NCBI GenBank assembly: GCA_947175775.1
Contig: CAMWNY010000029.1
Span: 1-12,519 of the forward strand
Direction of reading: 5' to 3'
DNA from: an uncultured Lachnospiraceae bacterium
GTDB taxonomy: Bacteria; Bacillota; Clostridia; Lachnospirales; Lachnospiraceae
DNA: 12,519 nt
The notes under the pieces were generated by a model, which was not told where the DNA came from, made no database searches, and saw nothing but the letters and a program-made list of their open reading frames with translations. Below are positions 1 through 6,552 of the stretch, piece by piece. Made by a program: the position numbers and the translations under genes. Numbering within the stretch: the first letter of the stretch is position 1; every line of letters begins with the position of its first letter.

Positions 1-148
1 CTTCATTTGTTTGTGCCGCGGCGTCTTCCGTCGTAACAGCCGTTTCCGTTTCCTCCGCACGCACACTGTCAGGAGGAAGCATGCCAAATACAAGCGCCGC
101 CGTCAAAAATGCCGCCGTTATTCTTTTTGTGTCCTTCTTCCTAAACAT
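1..148 (-). CDS. Secreted protein, N-terminal fragment (runs off the window)
   Basis: Reading leftward from an ATG at 146-148, the frame stays open to the window edge (about 49 codons). The start MFRKKDTKR is followed by a hydrophobic stretch (TAAFLTAALVFGMLP) and a possible signal peptidase site after VRA, then an acidic, Thr/Ala-rich segment (EETETAVTTEDAAAQTNE). This is a classical Sec signal peptide. The ATG overlaps the last 8 bases of the MMPL transporter gene, and a very purine-rich GAGGAGGAGGAG ribosome binding site lies inside that gene's end, so the two are translationally coupled. In Firmicutes, MMPL exporters are often paired with YhgE/Pip-like or heptad-repeat secreted proteins, so such a partner is possible. 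Too little is visible to name a family. Confidence 0.6.
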   Translation of the reverse strand, partial: MFRKKDTKRITAAFLTAALVFGMLPPDSVRAEETETAVTTEDAAAQTNE

Positions 149-2657
149 GGCTCTCCTCCTCCTCATTGTTCTCATCCACCTGTACTGCTGCCTCAATCAG
201 CCGATCCATATCAATTGCGTCATCCTCAAGCTGCTCCATTTTTCCCATATTTACGAACAGACTTGCATCGCCGCGGACAAATCCATGTATCTCGCCCGTG
301 ACCGTACCGTTGATGCGTCCCCGCACTACGCCGTCAACCCGCATCAGTCCTGATGCCTTTTCAAGCTTCAGCGGCATGGATACAGCAAACGAAGTCCTGT
401 CAATAATCTTCTCACCCACAAGTAAAATCTGCGGCAGAATAAACATAACAATAACAATCGAAATAATTGTACCCCGTCCCAAACACTGACCGATACCGCA
501 CACAGCGCCGTCTGACGACATTTGACCGATAAAGATTCCTGCAAGCGCAAGCATCGTACCTGATGTGACAATCGTCGGGAACGCAAAGTTCATCGTTTCT
601 ATAATTGCTTCTTTTTTCGGCATTTTATCCTTCAGTTCCATAAAACGTCCTGAAATAACAATTGCGTAATCAATATTGGCGCCCATCTGAATAGAAGAAA
701 CAATCATCGAGCTCAGGAAAAACACATTCTTTTGCTGTGCTGCGGGGAACGAAAAATTCACCCAAATTGCGCCCTGAATAACCACTATCAAAAGCACCGG
801 CATTCCCGCCGACATAAAGGTAAACAGCAATACCACCATAACCGCAAGAATTGACATGACATTGACAACTGTATTGTCACGTTTAAACGTTTTGTACAAA
901 TCATACTGGCTTGTCGATTCACCCGGTATTAAAATCTGCGCATCCTCATAATACTTGTTTGCAATCGTATGCATTTCTTCCAAGAACGCAAATGTTTCAT
1001 CACCCTCCTCTGGAAGTGTAAGATAAACCAGCATGCGGCTGTACTGCTCACCCTGAAGCTGGTCTAAGGCAATCTGCATCTTTGTGTGCGCTTCCTCCAA
1101 ATCTTCCATCAGATCATCGTCAAGCGTCACATAGCCCTCCTCAACCTCGTCGTACAAAAACATAACAATGTCAATCAGAGGAACGCTGTAATTGGAAAAG
1201 CCGTTGACTATCTTTGCATAATTCTCGTCATTTACGGCATACGCCATATATAAGACTTCCGCCATCTCATAATCCAGTTCCATAAGCTCTGAAAACTCGC
1301 GCGCAGTCAGCTTATCAGTCAGCATATAGCCATCCATAGCCTCCGTATTTGCCAATCCCTGCGAATGATCCACTTCCTCTCTTGCATCGATTTCCCGCAA
1401 AAGCCGCTTTTCCTTATCATAATTTCCCGCCGGAACAATTAGCGCCACAAAATTGTCCGTACCAAAGCTTTCATCAATCAGCTCATCGACAAGCATCGCA
1501 TTGCTTTGAACAGGCGTTTCAAGCATTGTATATCCATACACATACGGACAGCGTGACTGTATCAAATATGCCACAACAATCACAATCAGAAATATGACCG
1601 GCATAACATATTGTGTCTTGTATGCAAACTTTCCGACAAACGGAATATCCGGAATAAAGCTTTTGTGCTTCGTCTTATCCATTGCCTTACCAAACAGCAT
1701 AATTAAGCCCGGCATCAAAAGGAACACGGCAAGAAGACTCAAAAGAATGGCTCTAATCAGGCAGACCGCCATATCCACACCAATGCCAAACTGCATAAAC
1801 ATCATCGCCAGCAGACCGCCCATTGTTGTAAGGGAGCTTGAAAAAATTTCCGGTATAGACTTGCTGAGCGCGACAATATCCGCTTCCCTGATGCCAAGCG
1901 TCTGATGTTCTTCCTTATACCTGTTACAAAAGATAACCGCATAGTCAACTGACAGCGCAAGCTGCAATACAATCGTAACGGAATTTGACACAAAGGAAAT
2001 CGTTCCTGTTATAAAATTCGTACCTTTTGTGATGAGCGCTGCCGAACAGAAGGTCAGCAAAAGAACGGGAACCTCTGCCCATGTCTGTGAAGTGAACAGC
2101 AGTACGCTTACAACCACGATTGCAACAAGGATACTGATGGTTGACATCTCCTGTGCAAGCTGTTCCGCCGAGGCATCCCCCATCGAAGTTGACACATAAA
2201 TATCATATCCGTCAAGCATTGTTTCCACTTCATTTAATGCCTCAAGCGCCCTGTCATCATCCTCCGAATATCCAAACGTAATATTGTAGAGCGCGGAAAA
2301 GTTGTTGTAATACTCCGTCGTATTCTCAAAATCAAGCATGATAACAGAATCCAAAGCTTCTATTTTCTCATAAAGTGTGTACGCTTCTTCATACGGAATA
2401 TTTGTCACCATGACTTTTGCCGTACCATATGTAATAAACTGTTCCTCCATCAGCTCAAGCCCTTGGCTTGTTTCCGTGGTGTCTGGCAGATACGCGGACA
2501 GCTCATTTTCTACTTTCACCCAGTTCATGGATACCAAAGAAAAGATAATTGCAATACCAAAAAGCAGAAAAAACAGGTTTCTCCTGTCTACGATAAAGGT
2601 CGCAACCTTCAGCATAAAATCGCCGTCTTCACCATTCTTTTTCAGTTTCTCTTCCAT
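141..2657 (-). CDS. MMPL/RND-family membrane transporter
   Basis: An 838-aa protein with the RND/MMPL two-fold layout. TM1 is at about residues 29-46, followed by a large extracytoplasmic loop (about 48-172) and a block of membrane helices. A further helix at about 350-372 starts the second half, with its own large loop and a final helix block ending near residue 755. Each half carries the Asp-Tyr pair typical of MMPL proton relays: SVDYA (D238, Y239) and NIDYA (D663, Y664). The family exports lipids, lipopeptides or small molecules using proton motive force; the substrate here cannot be inferred. The cytoplasmic C-terminal tail (about 770-805) has short Gly-spaced repeats (VRGRINGTVTGEIHGFVRGD) followed by an acidic end. 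The start is ATG with GAGAGGAA upstream. The gene overlaps the downstream secreted-protein gene, indicating an operon. MMPL membership is secure; the substrate is unknown. Confidence 0.93.
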   Translation of the reverse strand: MEEKLKKNGEDGDFMLKVATFIVDRRNLFFLLFGIAIIFSLVSMNWVKVENELSAYLPDTTETSQGLELMEEQFITYGTAKVMVTNIPYEEAYTLYEKIEALDSVIMLDFENTTEYYNNFSALYNITFGYSEDDDRALEALNEVETMLDGYDIYVSTSMGDASAEQLAQEMSTISILVAIVVVSVLLFTSQTWAEVPVLLLTFCSAALITKGTNFITGTISFVSNSVTIVLQLALSVDYAVIFCNRYKEEHQTLGIREADIVALSKSIPEIFSSSLTTMGGLLAMMFMQFGIGVDMAVCLIRAILLSLLAVFLLMPGLIMLFGKAMDKTKHKSFIPDIPFVGKFAYKTQYVMPVIFLIVIVVAYLIQSRCPYVYGYTMLETPVQSNAMLVDELIDESFGTDNFVALIVPAGNYDKEKRLLREIDAREEVDHSQGLANTEAMDGYMLTDKLTAREFSELMELDYEMAEVLYMAYAVNDENYAKIVNGFSNYSVPLIDIVMFLYDEVEEGYVTLDDDLMEDLEEAHTKMQIALDQLQGEQYSRMLVYLTLPEEGDETFAFLEEMHTIANKYYEDAQILIPGESTSQYDLYKTFKRDNTVVNVMSILAVMVVLLFTFMSAGMPVLLIVVIQGAIWVNFSFPAAQQKNVFFLSSMIVSSIQMGANIDYAIVISGRFMELKDKMPKKEAIIETMNFAFPTIVTSGTMLALAGIFIGQMSSDGAVCGIGQCLGRGTIISIVIVMFILPQILLVGEKIIDRTSFAVSMPLKLEKASGLMRVDGVVRGRINGTVTGEIHGFVRGDASLFVNMGKMEQLEDDAIDMDRLIEAAVQVDENNEEEESHV

Positions 2658-2902
2658 AGATTATTTCCTCTCCATTTCATAAAGGAACGCGTATATCTCC
2701 TTTATTTTTCAAATCCTTGCTTAGTATAATACATTACTTTTTATTTTGCAATAGTGACTGTTGGTCATTTTTTATTTTTATAATTTCTTTAGATTTTCAT
2801 GTCTGTTTTTTCCAGAATATTCTGAATATTAATGCTGTTATATTGTATTATCGGCATCTTCGCAATATTGTATAAGAGAAGTTTTCATTGGATATACAGA
2901 AC
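2658..2902. other. AT-rich intergenic region upstream of the MMPL operon
   Basis: The stretch contains the transporter ribosome binding site and the promoter described separately. The remaining 2768-2902 is AT-rich with a 12-bp palindrome, CAGAATATTCTG (2813-2824). No convincing coding sequence was seen on either strand. Confidence 0.5.
2723..2767 (-). promoter_or_regulatory. Sigma-A-like promoter and possible dyad operator of the MMPL operon
   Basis: On the minus strand, TTGCAA (2746-2751) and TATACT (2723-2728) are separated by 17 bp, a good sigma-A arrangement about 70 bp upstream of the transporter start. Directly upstream of the -35 lies TGAC-N5-GTCA (2755-2767), a short dyad of the kind bound by TetR-family repressors that commonly control MMPL exporters. 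The operator call is inference; no regulator gene is in the window. Confidence 0.5.
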
Positions 2903-2939
2903 AAAAACAGCCGCTGATACAAAATTGTAAAAGCGGCTG
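2903..2939 (-). terminator. Rho-independent terminator after flagellin 1
   Basis: On the minus strand an 8-bp perfect stem CAGCCGCT / AGCGGCTG (2932-2939 with 2908-2915) encloses a loop that can itself pair (TACAA/TTGTA). It is followed by TTTTTGTT. It lies about 107 bp past the flagellin 1 stop and should end the csrA-flagellin transcription block before the MMPL operon. Confidence 0.85.
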
Positions 2940-2980
2940 CTTTCTGCTTAAATAAAGCGTATTCATTTATCCTGCTATAT

Positions 2981-3055
2981 CTTATCCTAAGAAAATCTTA
3001 TCCTAAGAAAATCTTATCCTAAGAAAATCTTATCCCAAGAAAATCTTATCCTAAG
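2981..3055 (-). repeat. 16-bp tandem repeat array in the flagellin 1 3' UTR
   Basis: Four consecutive 16-bp units (plus-strand consensus CTTATCCTAAGAAAAT) occupy 2981-3044. A fifth partial unit, CTTATCCTAAG at 3045-3055, is the end of the flagellin gene including its stop. Unit 4 has one change (CCC for CCT). On the transcribed (minus) strand each unit reads ATTTTCTTAGGATAAG and contains CTTA-GGA-TAAG, a 4-bp inverted repeat around GGA. The unit 4 change converts one A-U pair to G-U and so keeps the hairpin. Downstream of flagellin 2 there is only one degenerate extra unit (4713-4728) plus the gene end. The array probably grew by replication slippage from the flagellin 3' end. Confidence 0.9.
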
Positions 3056-4578
3056 ATTGAAAGAACGCCCTGGTTTGACTGGTTCGACTGCGCGAGCATT
3101 GACTGACCTGCCTGTGAGAGGATATTGTTGTTTGAGTATGTCACCATCTCAGATGCCATATCCGTATCACGGATTGCCGACTCTGCGGCTGTCGTGTTCT
3201 CAACAATGTTATCCAGGTTCTTAATCGTGTGCTCTAAGCGGTTCTGTACTGCACCGAGTGCAGATCGCTGTGTCGATACTTTCTTAATAGCCGCGCTGAT
3301 GGTATCAATCGCATTTGTAGCATTATTTCCGTTGTTTCCGTCAACTTTCAGTCCGTTTACGCCAAGCCCCTTTGCGCTCATCGCATCAATGTTGATGTTG
3401 ATTTTGTTGTTCAGTGTGCCGTCCGCGCCGACATGAAAGCTCATCTTCAATGCCGCAGTCTGGTCCTGATTTGCCGCGATCATGCCATTTGTATTATCTG
3501 TTATTGCTTTAAACGCGTCACTTCCAATCACATACTTGTTGCCAAGTGCGTCATATACGCTTGGTGCATCCGCCCTTGCAGTCGCTTTATCGTCAGCGCC
3601 TGAAAAATACTTTTGCAAAGCATTTTCAGCAATCCGGTTACCGTCCTTATCGTAGAGTGCAAAACGCTCACCCTTAACAGCAGCAGCCTTTACTGTATAT
3701 TTTGATGCCGTAATGTTCGCTGTGGTCTGACCGGGAACAATCGCTGCAGCCGTATGACCGGTTACTGTCATCGTGGCAACTTGTTTTCCATCCGCTGTTT
3801 TAATAATAAACTTTCCGTTTGTCGTATCAGCCGGATCTTTAACAACATCAAACATTGCATTTGCGTCACTGCCGTTTAAGGTAAGGACTGCCACATTATC
3901 AGCAGCTGCCGAGCTTCTACCTGTTGTTACGGAAATTGTCACGCCCTGGTCACGTACCGCCTTTGCCAACGCATTTTGGTATGTTGACGACACCGTAGCG
4001 CCTGTAAAATTAACCGCAAGAGACAGACTTGTAGCCGCATCCGTCATAGCTGCCCCGCCGTTAATTGACGCCGCTCCTTTCGTGGCTTCGCCGCCCAATT
4101 TTTGAGCCGCAGCGTCCGTAAGCGTCTTATACGCGAACGAATACCCTTTAACCGCCTGTTTGTCGCCTTTTAACAAATAGGTCTCATTAAATTTCGTTGT
4201 CTCCGCAACGCGGTCAATTTCCTGGGAGAGCTGGTCAATTTCATCCTGGATATAAGAACGGTCATCTGATGAGTTTGTGCCGTTTGCCGACTGTACTGCA
4301 AGCTCATTCATTCTCTGCAGCATATCGTGGATTTCCGTAAGGGCGCCCTCTGCCGTCTGTACACTACTGATGCCGTCTTCCGCATTTGAAGACGCCTGTG
4401 TAAGACCTCTTACCTGTTTTCTCATTTTCTCAGAGATTGCAAGCCCTGCCGCGTTATCCGCCGCACGGTTAATCTTGTAGCCTGAAGAAAGCTTTTCTGT
4501 TGATTTTGATAATGTGCCCTGAGTGATTCCCAAGAATCTGTTTGAATTCATTGCCTGTAGATTGTGCTGTACTACCAT
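3046..4578 (-). CDS. Flagellin 1 (promoter-distal copy of the tandem pair)
   Basis: A 510-aa filament subunit. The start chosen is the ATG of MVVQHNLQ (4576-4578), because AGGAGGT sits just upstream and this is the canonical flagellin N-terminus; the longer frame would add 20 residues encoded by the leader. The N-terminal D0/D1 region spans about 1-145 and includes LSSGYKINRAADNAAGLAIS. The variable central region is about 150-415, and the C-terminal D1/D0 spans about 430-510, ending QSNQGVLSILG. The LQRMNELAVQ segment (87-96) and E113 correspond to the TLR5-binding positions R90, L94 and E114 of Salmonella FliC. The protein is exported without a signal peptide by the flagellar type III system. 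It is identical in protein to flagellin 2; the DNA differs by only two synonymous bases near the 3' end. Its leader lacks the upstream part present at flagellins 2 and 3, so it may depend on read-through from flagellin 2. Confidence 0.97.
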   Translation of the reverse strand: MVVQHNLQAMNSNRFLGITQGTLSKSTEKLSSGYKINRAADNAAGLAISEKMRKQVRGLTQASSNAEDGISSVQTAEGALTEIHDMLQRMNELAVQSANGTNSSDDRSYIQDEIDQLSQEIDRVAETTKFNETYLLKGDKQAVKGYSFAYKTLTDAAAQKLGGEATKGAASINGGAAMTDAATSLSLAVNFTGATVSSTYQNALAKAVRDQGVTISVTTGRSSAAADNVAVLTLNGSDANAMFDVVKDPADTTNGKFIIKTADGKQVATMTVTGHTAAAIVPGQTTANITASKYTVKAAAVKGERFALYDKDGNRIAENALQKYFSGADDKATARADAPSVYDALGNKYVIGSDAFKAITDNTNGMIAANQDQTAALKMSFHVGADGTLNNKININIDAMSAKGLGVNGLKVDGNNGNNATNAIDTISAAIKKVSTQRSALGAVQNRLEHTIKNLDNIVENTTAAESAIRDTDMASEMVTYSNNNILSQAGQSMLAQSNQSNQGVLSILG

Positions 4579-4698
4579 ACTGTTACCTCCTTGTGTTAAC
4601 CGAATGCTTTGGCGCACGTTTCGTGCGCCTGCATTCAATTTGCTGCCGCGGCAAAATTCCGTTTCACCGCCTGTTTTTCGTTTCCATATTCAGTTGTT
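4579..4698 (-). promoter_or_regulatory. Flagellin 1 leader with hairpin and CsrA-like motifs
   Basis: On the minus strand, ACGGA (4658-4662) is followed by a strong hairpin at 4602-4636 (GAATGC and GGCGCACG paired with CGTGCGCC and GCATTC). ACAAGGAGGT (4585-4594) then overlaps the ribosome binding site. Except for two bases (4679-4680) the leader is identical to the flagellin 2 leader up to 4698, where homology stops abruptly and the 3' flank of flagellin 2 begins. The hairpin could stabilise the mRNA. The GGA motifs resemble CsrA sites. Confidence 0.55.
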
Positions 4699-4712
4699 AA
4701 ATAAATACCAAT

Positions 4713-4739
4713 CTTATTCTAAGAAAAACTTATCCCAAG
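4713..4739 (-). repeat. Degenerate copy of the 16-bp repeat after flagellin 2
   Basis: One extra unit, CTTATTCTAAGAAAAA (4713-4728), two mismatches from the flagellin 1 consensus, sits next to the gene-end unit CTTATCCCAAG (4729-4739). In the extra unit the loop reads GAA rather than GGA on the transcribed strand. No terminator was seen between flagellins 2 and 1. Confidence 0.75.
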
Positions 4740-6262
4740 ATTGAAAGTACGCCCTGGTTTGACTGGTTCGACTGCGCGAGCATTGACTGACCTGCCTGTG
4801 AGAGGATATTGTTGTTTGAGTATGTCACCATCTCAGATGCCATATCCGTATCACGGATTGCCGACTCTGCGGCTGTCGTGTTCTCAACAATGTTATCCAG
4901 GTTCTTAATCGTGTGCTCTAAGCGGTTCTGTACTGCACCGAGTGCAGATCGCTGTGTCGATACTTTCTTAATAGCCGCGCTGATGGTATCAATCGCATTT
5001 GTAGCATTATTTCCGTTGTTTCCGTCAACTTTCAGTCCGTTTACGCCAAGCCCCTTTGCGCTCATCGCATCAATGTTGATGTTGATTTTGTTGTTCAGTG
5101 TGCCGTCCGCGCCGACATGAAAGCTCATCTTCAATGCCGCAGTCTGGTCCTGATTTGCCGCGATCATGCCATTTGTATTATCTGTTATTGCTTTAAACGC
5201 GTCACTTCCAATCACATACTTGTTGCCAAGTGCGTCATATACGCTTGGTGCATCCGCCCTTGCAGTCGCTTTATCGTCAGCGCCTGAAAAATACTTTTGC
5301 AAAGCATTTTCAGCAATCCGGTTACCGTCCTTATCGTAGAGTGCAAAACGCTCACCCTTAACAGCAGCAGCCTTTACTGTATATTTTGATGCCGTAATGT
5401 TCGCTGTGGTCTGACCGGGAACAATCGCTGCAGCCGTATGACCGGTTACTGTCATCGTGGCAACTTGTTTTCCATCCGCTGTTTTAATAATAAACTTTCC
5501 GTTTGTCGTATCAGCCGGATCTTTAACAACATCAAACATTGCATTTGCGTCACTGCCGTTTAAGGTAAGGACTGCCACATTATCAGCAGCTGCCGAGCTT
5601 CTACCTGTTGTTACGGAAATTGTCACGCCCTGGTCACGTACCGCCTTTGCCAACGCATTTTGGTATGTTGACGACACCGTAGCGCCTGTAAAATTAACCG
5701 CAAGAGACAGACTTGTAGCCGCATCCGTCATAGCTGCCCCGCCGTTAATTGACGCCGCTCCTTTCGTGGCTTCGCCGCCCAATTTTTGAGCCGCAGCGTC
5801 CGTAAGCGTCTTATACGCGAACGAATACCCTTTAACCGCCTGTTTGTCGCCTTTTAACAAATAGGTCTCATTAAATTTCGTTGTCTCCGCAACGCGGTCA
5901 ATTTCCTGGGAGAGCTGGTCAATTTCATCCTGGATATAAGAACGGTCATCTGATGAGTTTGTGCCGTTTGCCGACTGTACTGCAAGCTCATTCATTCTCT
6001 GCAGCATATCGTGGATTTCCGTAAGGGCGCCCTCTGCCGTCTGTACACTACTGATGCCGTCTTCCGCATTTGAAGACGCCTGTGTAAGACCTCTTACCTG
6101 TTTTCTCATTTTCTCAGAGATTGCAAGCCCTGCCGCGTTATCCGCCGCACGGTTAATCTTGTAGCCTGAAGAAAGCTTTTCTGTTGATTTTGATAATGTG
6201 CCCTGAGTGATTCCCAAGAATCTGTTTGAATTCATTGCCTGTAGATTGTGCTGTACTACCAT
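4730..6262 (-). CDS. Flagellin 2 (proximal copy of the tandem pair)
   Basis: A 510-aa flagellin with the same protein sequence as flagellin 1, starting at the ATG at 6260-6262 behind AGGAGGT. The offset between copies is exactly 1,684 bp. By eye the DNA is identical from 4749 to 6362 (3065-4678 in copy 1), with synonymous differences only at 4735 and 4748 and two leader differences at 6363-6364. Domain layout, TLR5-contact residues and the C-terminus are as for flagellin 1. It is followed directly by flagellin 1 with no recognisable terminator, so a joint transcript is likely. Such high identity including synonymous sites points to recent duplication or ongoing gene conversion, with doubled gene dosage as the likely effect. 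Confidence 0.97.
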   Translation of the reverse strand: MVVQHNLQAMNSNRFLGITQGTLSKSTEKLSSGYKINRAADNAAGLAISEKMRKQVRGLTQASSNAEDGISSVQTAEGALTEIHDMLQRMNELAVQSANGTNSSDDRSYIQDEIDQLSQEIDRVAETTKFNETYLLKGDKQAVKGYSFAYKTLTDAAAQKLGGEATKGAASINGGAAMTDAATSLSLAVNFTGATVSSTYQNALAKAVRDQGVTISVTTGRSSAAADNVAVLTLNGSDANAMFDVVKDPADTTNGKFIIKTADGKQVATMTVTGHTAAAIVPGQTTANITASKYTVKAAAVKGERFALYDKDGNRIAENALQKYFSGADDKATARADAPSVYDALGNKYVIGSDAFKAITDNTNGMIAANQDQTAALKMSFHVGADGTLNNKININIDAMSAKGLGVNGLKVDGNNGNNATNAIDTISAAIKKVSTQRSALGAVQNRLEHTIKNLDNIVENTTAAESAIRDTDMASEMVTYSNNNILSQAGQSMLAQSNQSNQGVLSILG

Positions 6263-6393
6263 ACTGTTACCTCCTTGTGTTAACCGAATGCTTTGGCGCA
6301 CGTTTCGTGCGCCTGCATTCAATTTGCTGCCGCGGCAAAATTCCGTTTCACCGCCTGTTTTTGTTTTCCATATTCAGTTGTTCTATAATATCC
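6263..6393 (-). promoter_or_regulatory. Flagellin 2 leader and promoter-like element
   Basis: This repeats the flagellin 1 leader: ACGGA at 6342-6346, hairpin at 6286-6320, ACAAGGAGGT at 6269-6278. It extends further upstream to GGATATTATA (6384-6393), which is shared with the flagellin 3 leader (8193-8202). TATTAT resembles a -10 box but has no good -35 at 16-18 bp, and no TAAA-N15-GCCGATAT sigma-28 promoter is present. The shared element may mark a promoter or a transcript landmark; its nature is uncertain. Confidence 0.4.
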
Positions 6394-6472
6394 GCCGGCA
6401 TTTTGGTCCTGCCTGCGGTTATTACCTGCCATAGCCGCTTTACAGAAGCGTTTCCGTGTTTTGGGGTAATCT

Positions 6473-6496
6473 GCGGACCGGATTCTTCCGGTCCGC
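6473..6496 (-). terminator. Strong hairpin after flagellin 3, without a U-tract
   Basis: A 10-bp perfect stem GCGGACCGGA / TCCGGTCCGC around a 4-nt loop lies 57 bp past the flagellin 3 stop. On the minus strand it is followed by AGATTACCCC, not a run of T. It is therefore not a classical intrinsic terminator. It could be a 3' stabilising hairpin, a partial attenuator setting the flagellin 3 to flagellin 2 ratio, or factor-dependent. Confidence 0.4.
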
Positions 6497-6552
6497 CCCC
6501 GGCTGTTGTTTGGCGCCATCTGCGCAAATACCGCCCTGATTTTACCCTTACG

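Larger units (their letters stand above)
3046..6382 (-). repeat. 1,684-bp tandem duplication containing flagellins 1 and 2
   Basis: Copy 1 covers about 3046-4698 and copy 2 about 4730-6382, direct repeats including gene and leader. Differences were seen only at the edges: 3051/4735, 3064/4748, 4679-4680/6363-6364, and the number of 16-bp units in the 3' flank. Upstream of 4698 and 6382 the copies lose all similarity. Confidence 0.93.

Noticed and set aside
2813..2824. 12-bp palindrome CAGAATATTCTG as a regulatory site
   Set aside because: It is short and in AT-rich DNA, with no second copy or promoter association strong enough to support a function.
2981..3044. The 16-bp repeats as a CRISPR array
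   Set aside because: The units are strictly tandem with no spacers and derive from the flagellin gene end.
4579..4638. Longer flagellin start adding 20 residues (MNAGARNVRQ...)
   Set aside because: The extension is encoded by the leader hairpin and ribosome binding site, and the canonical flagellin N-terminus MVVQHNLQ follows AGGAGGT directly. The same holds for flagellin 2.
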